Below are positions 63,226-64,000 of a DNA stretch of 64,000 bases, piece by piece. A program made the position numbers and the translations under genes. This DNA comes from Streptomyces sp. NBC_01465 (lineage in GTDB: Bacteria > Actinomycetota > Actinomycetes > Streptomycetales > Streptomycetaceae). The stretch covers positions 6,386,001-6,450,000 of the forward strand of contig NZ_CP109467.1 of the NCBI RefSeq assembly GCF_036227325.1, written 5' to 3'. Under the pieces are notes generated by a model. The model had not been told where the DNA came from and ran no database searches. It saw nothing but the letters and a program-made list of their open reading frames with translations. Each line of letters begins with the position of its first letter. The stretch's first letter is position 1.

Positions 63226-64000
63226 CTACTTGTTGGCGAACTTCTTGCTCTGCGCCTCGTAGACCTGCTTGGCCTCCTTGCCGAGGCGCGGACCGGCCAG
63301 CCAGCCGGACTCCACCGGGCCGATCGAGGTGTTCGAGACCAGCGCGGGCTGACCGTCCTGGCCCGTGGTGAGCCAGCCACCGCCGGAGGAACCGCCGGTC
63401 ATCGTGCAGCCGAGGCGGTACATCGTCGGGTCGTTCTGCGCGAGGGAGAGACGGCCCGGCTTGTCGGCGCACCGGAACAGCTTCTGGCCGTCGAAGGGCT
63501 TGGCCGCCGGATAGCCGTTCGCCGACATGCTGGCGATCTTGGGTACGGCAGGAGCGTTGAAGTCCACAGAGACAGCCGAACCGGTCGTCTCCTCAAGGGA
63601 CTTGGTGGATCCCTTCTCGGGGGCCACGTGCAGCACGGCGAAGTCGTACGGAGCGCCCGCGCCTCCGCTCGGGCCGCCGCCCGCGATCCACTGGTCGGAG
63701 GTCTGCGCCCCGTCCGCCCAGAAGACGCCGTAGGGAGCGAGCTGCTCCCGGGTCGGCTTCGGCAGCTCCGCGGCCGACTTGCCGCCGTCGTTGTACGACG
63801 GCACGAAGATGATGTTGCGGTACCAGCCGCCCTTGGCGCCGGCGTGGACGCAGTGACCGGCAGTCCACACCAGGTTGGACTTGCCGGGATGGGCCGGGTC
63901 CTTCACGACGGTGCCCGAGCAGACCGCCTGGCCCTCGGGGGTGTCGAAGATGACCTTGCCGAGCGCCGGAAGGCTCTTGTGGTACGGGGAGTTGAGCTCC
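63226..64000 (-). CDS. Secreted trypsin-like serine peptidase (5' end beyond window)
   Basis: The visible 258 C-terminal residues form a chymotrypsin-fold domain with catalytic His in WTAGHCV, Asp in YDFAVLHV and Ser in GGSSGGGW. The sequence before the His continues in frame to the window edge (SPYHKSLPALGKVIF and VCSGTVV), so the start lies outside. Paired Cys residues (CSG with GHC, and C in FRCAD with LGC) fit an exported, disulfide-bonded protein. A GTG at 63906 falls inside the domain and is not the real start. Confidence 0.9.
   Translation of the reverse strand, partial: ELNSPYHKSLPALGKVIFDTPEGQAVCSGTVVKDPAHPGKSNLVWTAGHCVHAGAKGGWYRNIIFVPSYNDGGKSAAELPKPTREQLAPYGVFWADGAQTSDQWIAGGGPSGGAGAPYDFAVLHVAPEKGSTKSLEETTGSAVSVDFNAPAVPKIASMSANGYPAAKPFDGQKLFRCADKPGRLSLAQNDPTMYRLGCTMTGGSSGGGWLTTGQDGQPALVSNTSIGPVESGWLAGPRLGKEAKQVYEAQSKKFANK

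Overview
This window looks like a piece of a Streptomyces chromosome. GC content is very high with strong third-position GC bias. Several start codons are GTG or TTG, the ribosomal RNA operon has no spacer tRNA, and the gene order (osaC/osaA/osaB, ftsK, rimO, pgsA, cinA, clgR, dps, nei, lhr, recA, recX, gluABCD, miaB, miaA, dapF, rshA, hflX) is, from memory, that of the SCO5745-SCO5797 region of S. coelicolor. No database search was possible. Product names rest on motifs that can be read in the translations.

Layout. 1-3.9 kb: 3' end of a 16S rRNA, spacer, 23S and 5S rRNA, and a strong terminator. 3.9-5.3 kb: a degenerate DegT-type aminotransferase, a DinB-like protein and tRNA-Thr(GGT). 5.3-14.7 kb: the osmotic stress signalling cluster, with osaC (anti-sigma kinase, PAS, GAF and PP2C domains) divergent from the giant poly-HAMP hybrid kinase osaA, followed by the response regulator osaB. 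14.8-22.4 kb: DNA translocase ftsK, a RodZ-like protein, rimO-pgsA-cinA (overlapping genes), clgR and a Dps protein. 22.5-28.9 kb: a small membrane protein, a short-chain dehydrogenase, and the DNA repair pair nei-lhr. 28.9-30.8 kb: an AraC regulator with azlC-azlD. 30.85-34.9 kb: a decayed MFS transporter, a scar with no recognisable gene, an alkylsulfatase-like metallo-hydrolase and a divergent PucR regulator. 34.9-39.4 kb: a toroid-fold protein, DUF3046, an AI-2E-type permease, recA and recX. 39.4-45.4 kb: an ArsR regulator with an FtsX permease, then, on the minus strand, an FAD monooxygenase followed by a cysteine-rich leader peptide, cysteine dioxygenase and rhodanese. 45.5-48.8 kb: gluABCD glutamate transporter. 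49.1-52.2 kb: a two-component system convergent with a TAXI solute-binding protein. 52.3-63.1 kb: miaB, a LigB-like protein, two small genes, miaA, a membrane protein, dapF, rshA, an M1 peptidase and hflX. The window ends inside a secreted trypsin-like protease.

Themes. Much of the content is stress response and genome maintenance: osmosensing, the ClgR proteolysis regulator, Dps, RecA/RecX, Nei/Lhr, FtsK and the Rel/Spo homologue. The most interesting points are a poly-HAMP array of exactly ten 276-bp periods in osaA, an apparently leaderless cysteine-rich leader peptide placed to regulate cysteine dioxygenase and rhodanese, and a scar of gene decay between 31.7 and 32.1 kb. In addition, about eleven genes have a -10-like hexamer 6-7 nt upstream of the start codon, suggesting leaderless transcripts.
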